Assembly (NCBI RefSeq): GCF_001747105.1 | Contig: NZ_MDGQ01000004.1 | Coordinates: forward strand, 1-64,000 | Direction of reading: 5' to 3' | Length of the DNA stretch: 64,000 bases | Source: Roseivirga misakiensis | GTDB lineage: Bacteria > Bacteroidota > Bacteroidia > Cytophagales > Cyclobacteriaceae | Part shown: in pieces, positions 63,763 through 64,000 of the stretch | Numbering within the stretch: position 1 is the first letter of the stretch | How the letters are laid out: every line of letters begins with the position of its first letter | Notes under the pieces: model-generated | Seen by the model: the letters and a program-made list of their open reading frames with translations, nothing else | Told to the model about the DNA's origin: nothing | The model's database searches: none | Made by a program: the position numbers and the translations under genes

Positions 63763-64000
63763 TGATTTTCATTTACAATCCGTTTTGAAAAATTATGTCT
63801 GATTGACGTATTCAGACCTTGAGGAACGTTTGGTTAGTAATTGAAAGAGCAGAAAACGCCCTTTCGATGATATCAAATCATCTGGCATTAAGCCGCCAAA
63901 ACGTTCAAATTAGGATTGTAAATCTGAAGGAATCTTCAGGGAATGGTATAGAATAAAGAGATCAGGTAATTTGATGTCAGGTGGTCCAGTATTTTGGACT
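63763..64000. other. Right edge, region upstream of cusA
   Basis: 238 bases without a gene. A dyad GATGAT-ATCAA-ATCATC lies at 63866-63882 and a rough repeat GAACGTTTGG ... CCAAAACGTTC about 80 bases apart. A weak -7-like CTAATTTG is also seen on the minus strand. A regulator of the cus operon may be encoded outside the window. Confidence 0.4.

Noticed and set aside
63820-63930. Repeat GAACGTTTGG ... CCAAAACGTTC
   Set aside because: Arms match imperfectly and are about 80 bases apart near the window edge; reported only as a note in the edge feature.

Overview
The window reads as chromosomal DNA of a Bacteroidota bacterium, most likely a Cytophagales-type marine or environmental species. The evidence is a SusC/SusD pair, many TonB-linked and FG-GAP/ASPIC proteins, OmpA-PD40 and DUF5916 proteins, DUF4924, DUF6660 and DUF3347 families, and promoters that match the Bacteroidota form (TTTG, about 19 bp, then TAnnTTTG) instead of TTGACA/TATAAT. 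Genus is inference. I saw no insertion sequence, prophage, CRISPR array or rRNA gene inside the window.

Layout. 1-437: gene-free, with two leftward promoters that probably feed a stable-RNA operon outside the window, then the purA terminator. 438-4895 (minus): spoT/rel, a Fur-family regulator, a STAS protein and purA. 5006-8471 (plus): tRNA-Leu(UAG), tig (TTG start), clpP, clpX. 8490-10464 (minus): queD, a small secreted protein, hldD. 10554-19194 (minus): a SusC/SusD outer-membrane uptake pair followed by a lipoprotein and a large FG-GAP/ASPIC lipoprotein. 19505-24698 (minus): lepA, folD, queE and an OmpA-PD40 protein, closely packed. 24774-33801 (plus): DUF4924, then three tandem giant paralogues with an MG2-like N-terminus and a TonB-plug-like segment. 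33862-39841: methyltransferase, DUF5916 barrel protein, an AcpH-like protein that seems to start at ATT, a small membrane protein, crcB, and an M42 peptidase. 39899-45124 (minus): a chaperone-usher-like locus with two related small secreted subunits, a two-domain chaperone and a large barrel protein. 45509-45592: tRNA-Leu(GAG). 45721-48095 (plus): LiaF-like protein and gamma-glutamyltransferase. 48192-53790 (minus): PadR regulator and two FtsX/MacB-type permeases with no ATPase. 53940-63762: a copper/silver handling island with DUF6660 and a TonB receptor on the plus strand, and DUF3347, CusB-DUF3347, CusC and CusA on the minus strand.

How the parts fit. The spoT-fur-STAS-purA group joins stringent response, metal or redox sensing and purine synthesis; (p)ppGpp inhibits PurA in other bacteria. 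tig-clpP-clpX is a folding and proteolysis group. The CusCBA pump is of the Cu(I)/Ag(I) type by its transmembrane motif, and it sits beside a TonB receptor and His/Cys-rich secreted proteins, so it looks like a full envelope metal module. The PadR promoter carries clear dyads that suggest autoregulation.

The best candidates for poorly described biology are the chaperone-usher-like locus (39899-45124) and the MG2-plug tandem trio (25395-33801), where two copies show a near-identical tract that looks like recent gene conversion. Other points of interest are three genes whose -7 element lies only 4-5 bases before the start codon (likely leaderless mRNAs), non-standard start codons, and tandem stable-RNA-like promoters at the left edge. 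All function calls come from reading motifs by eye; no database search was run.
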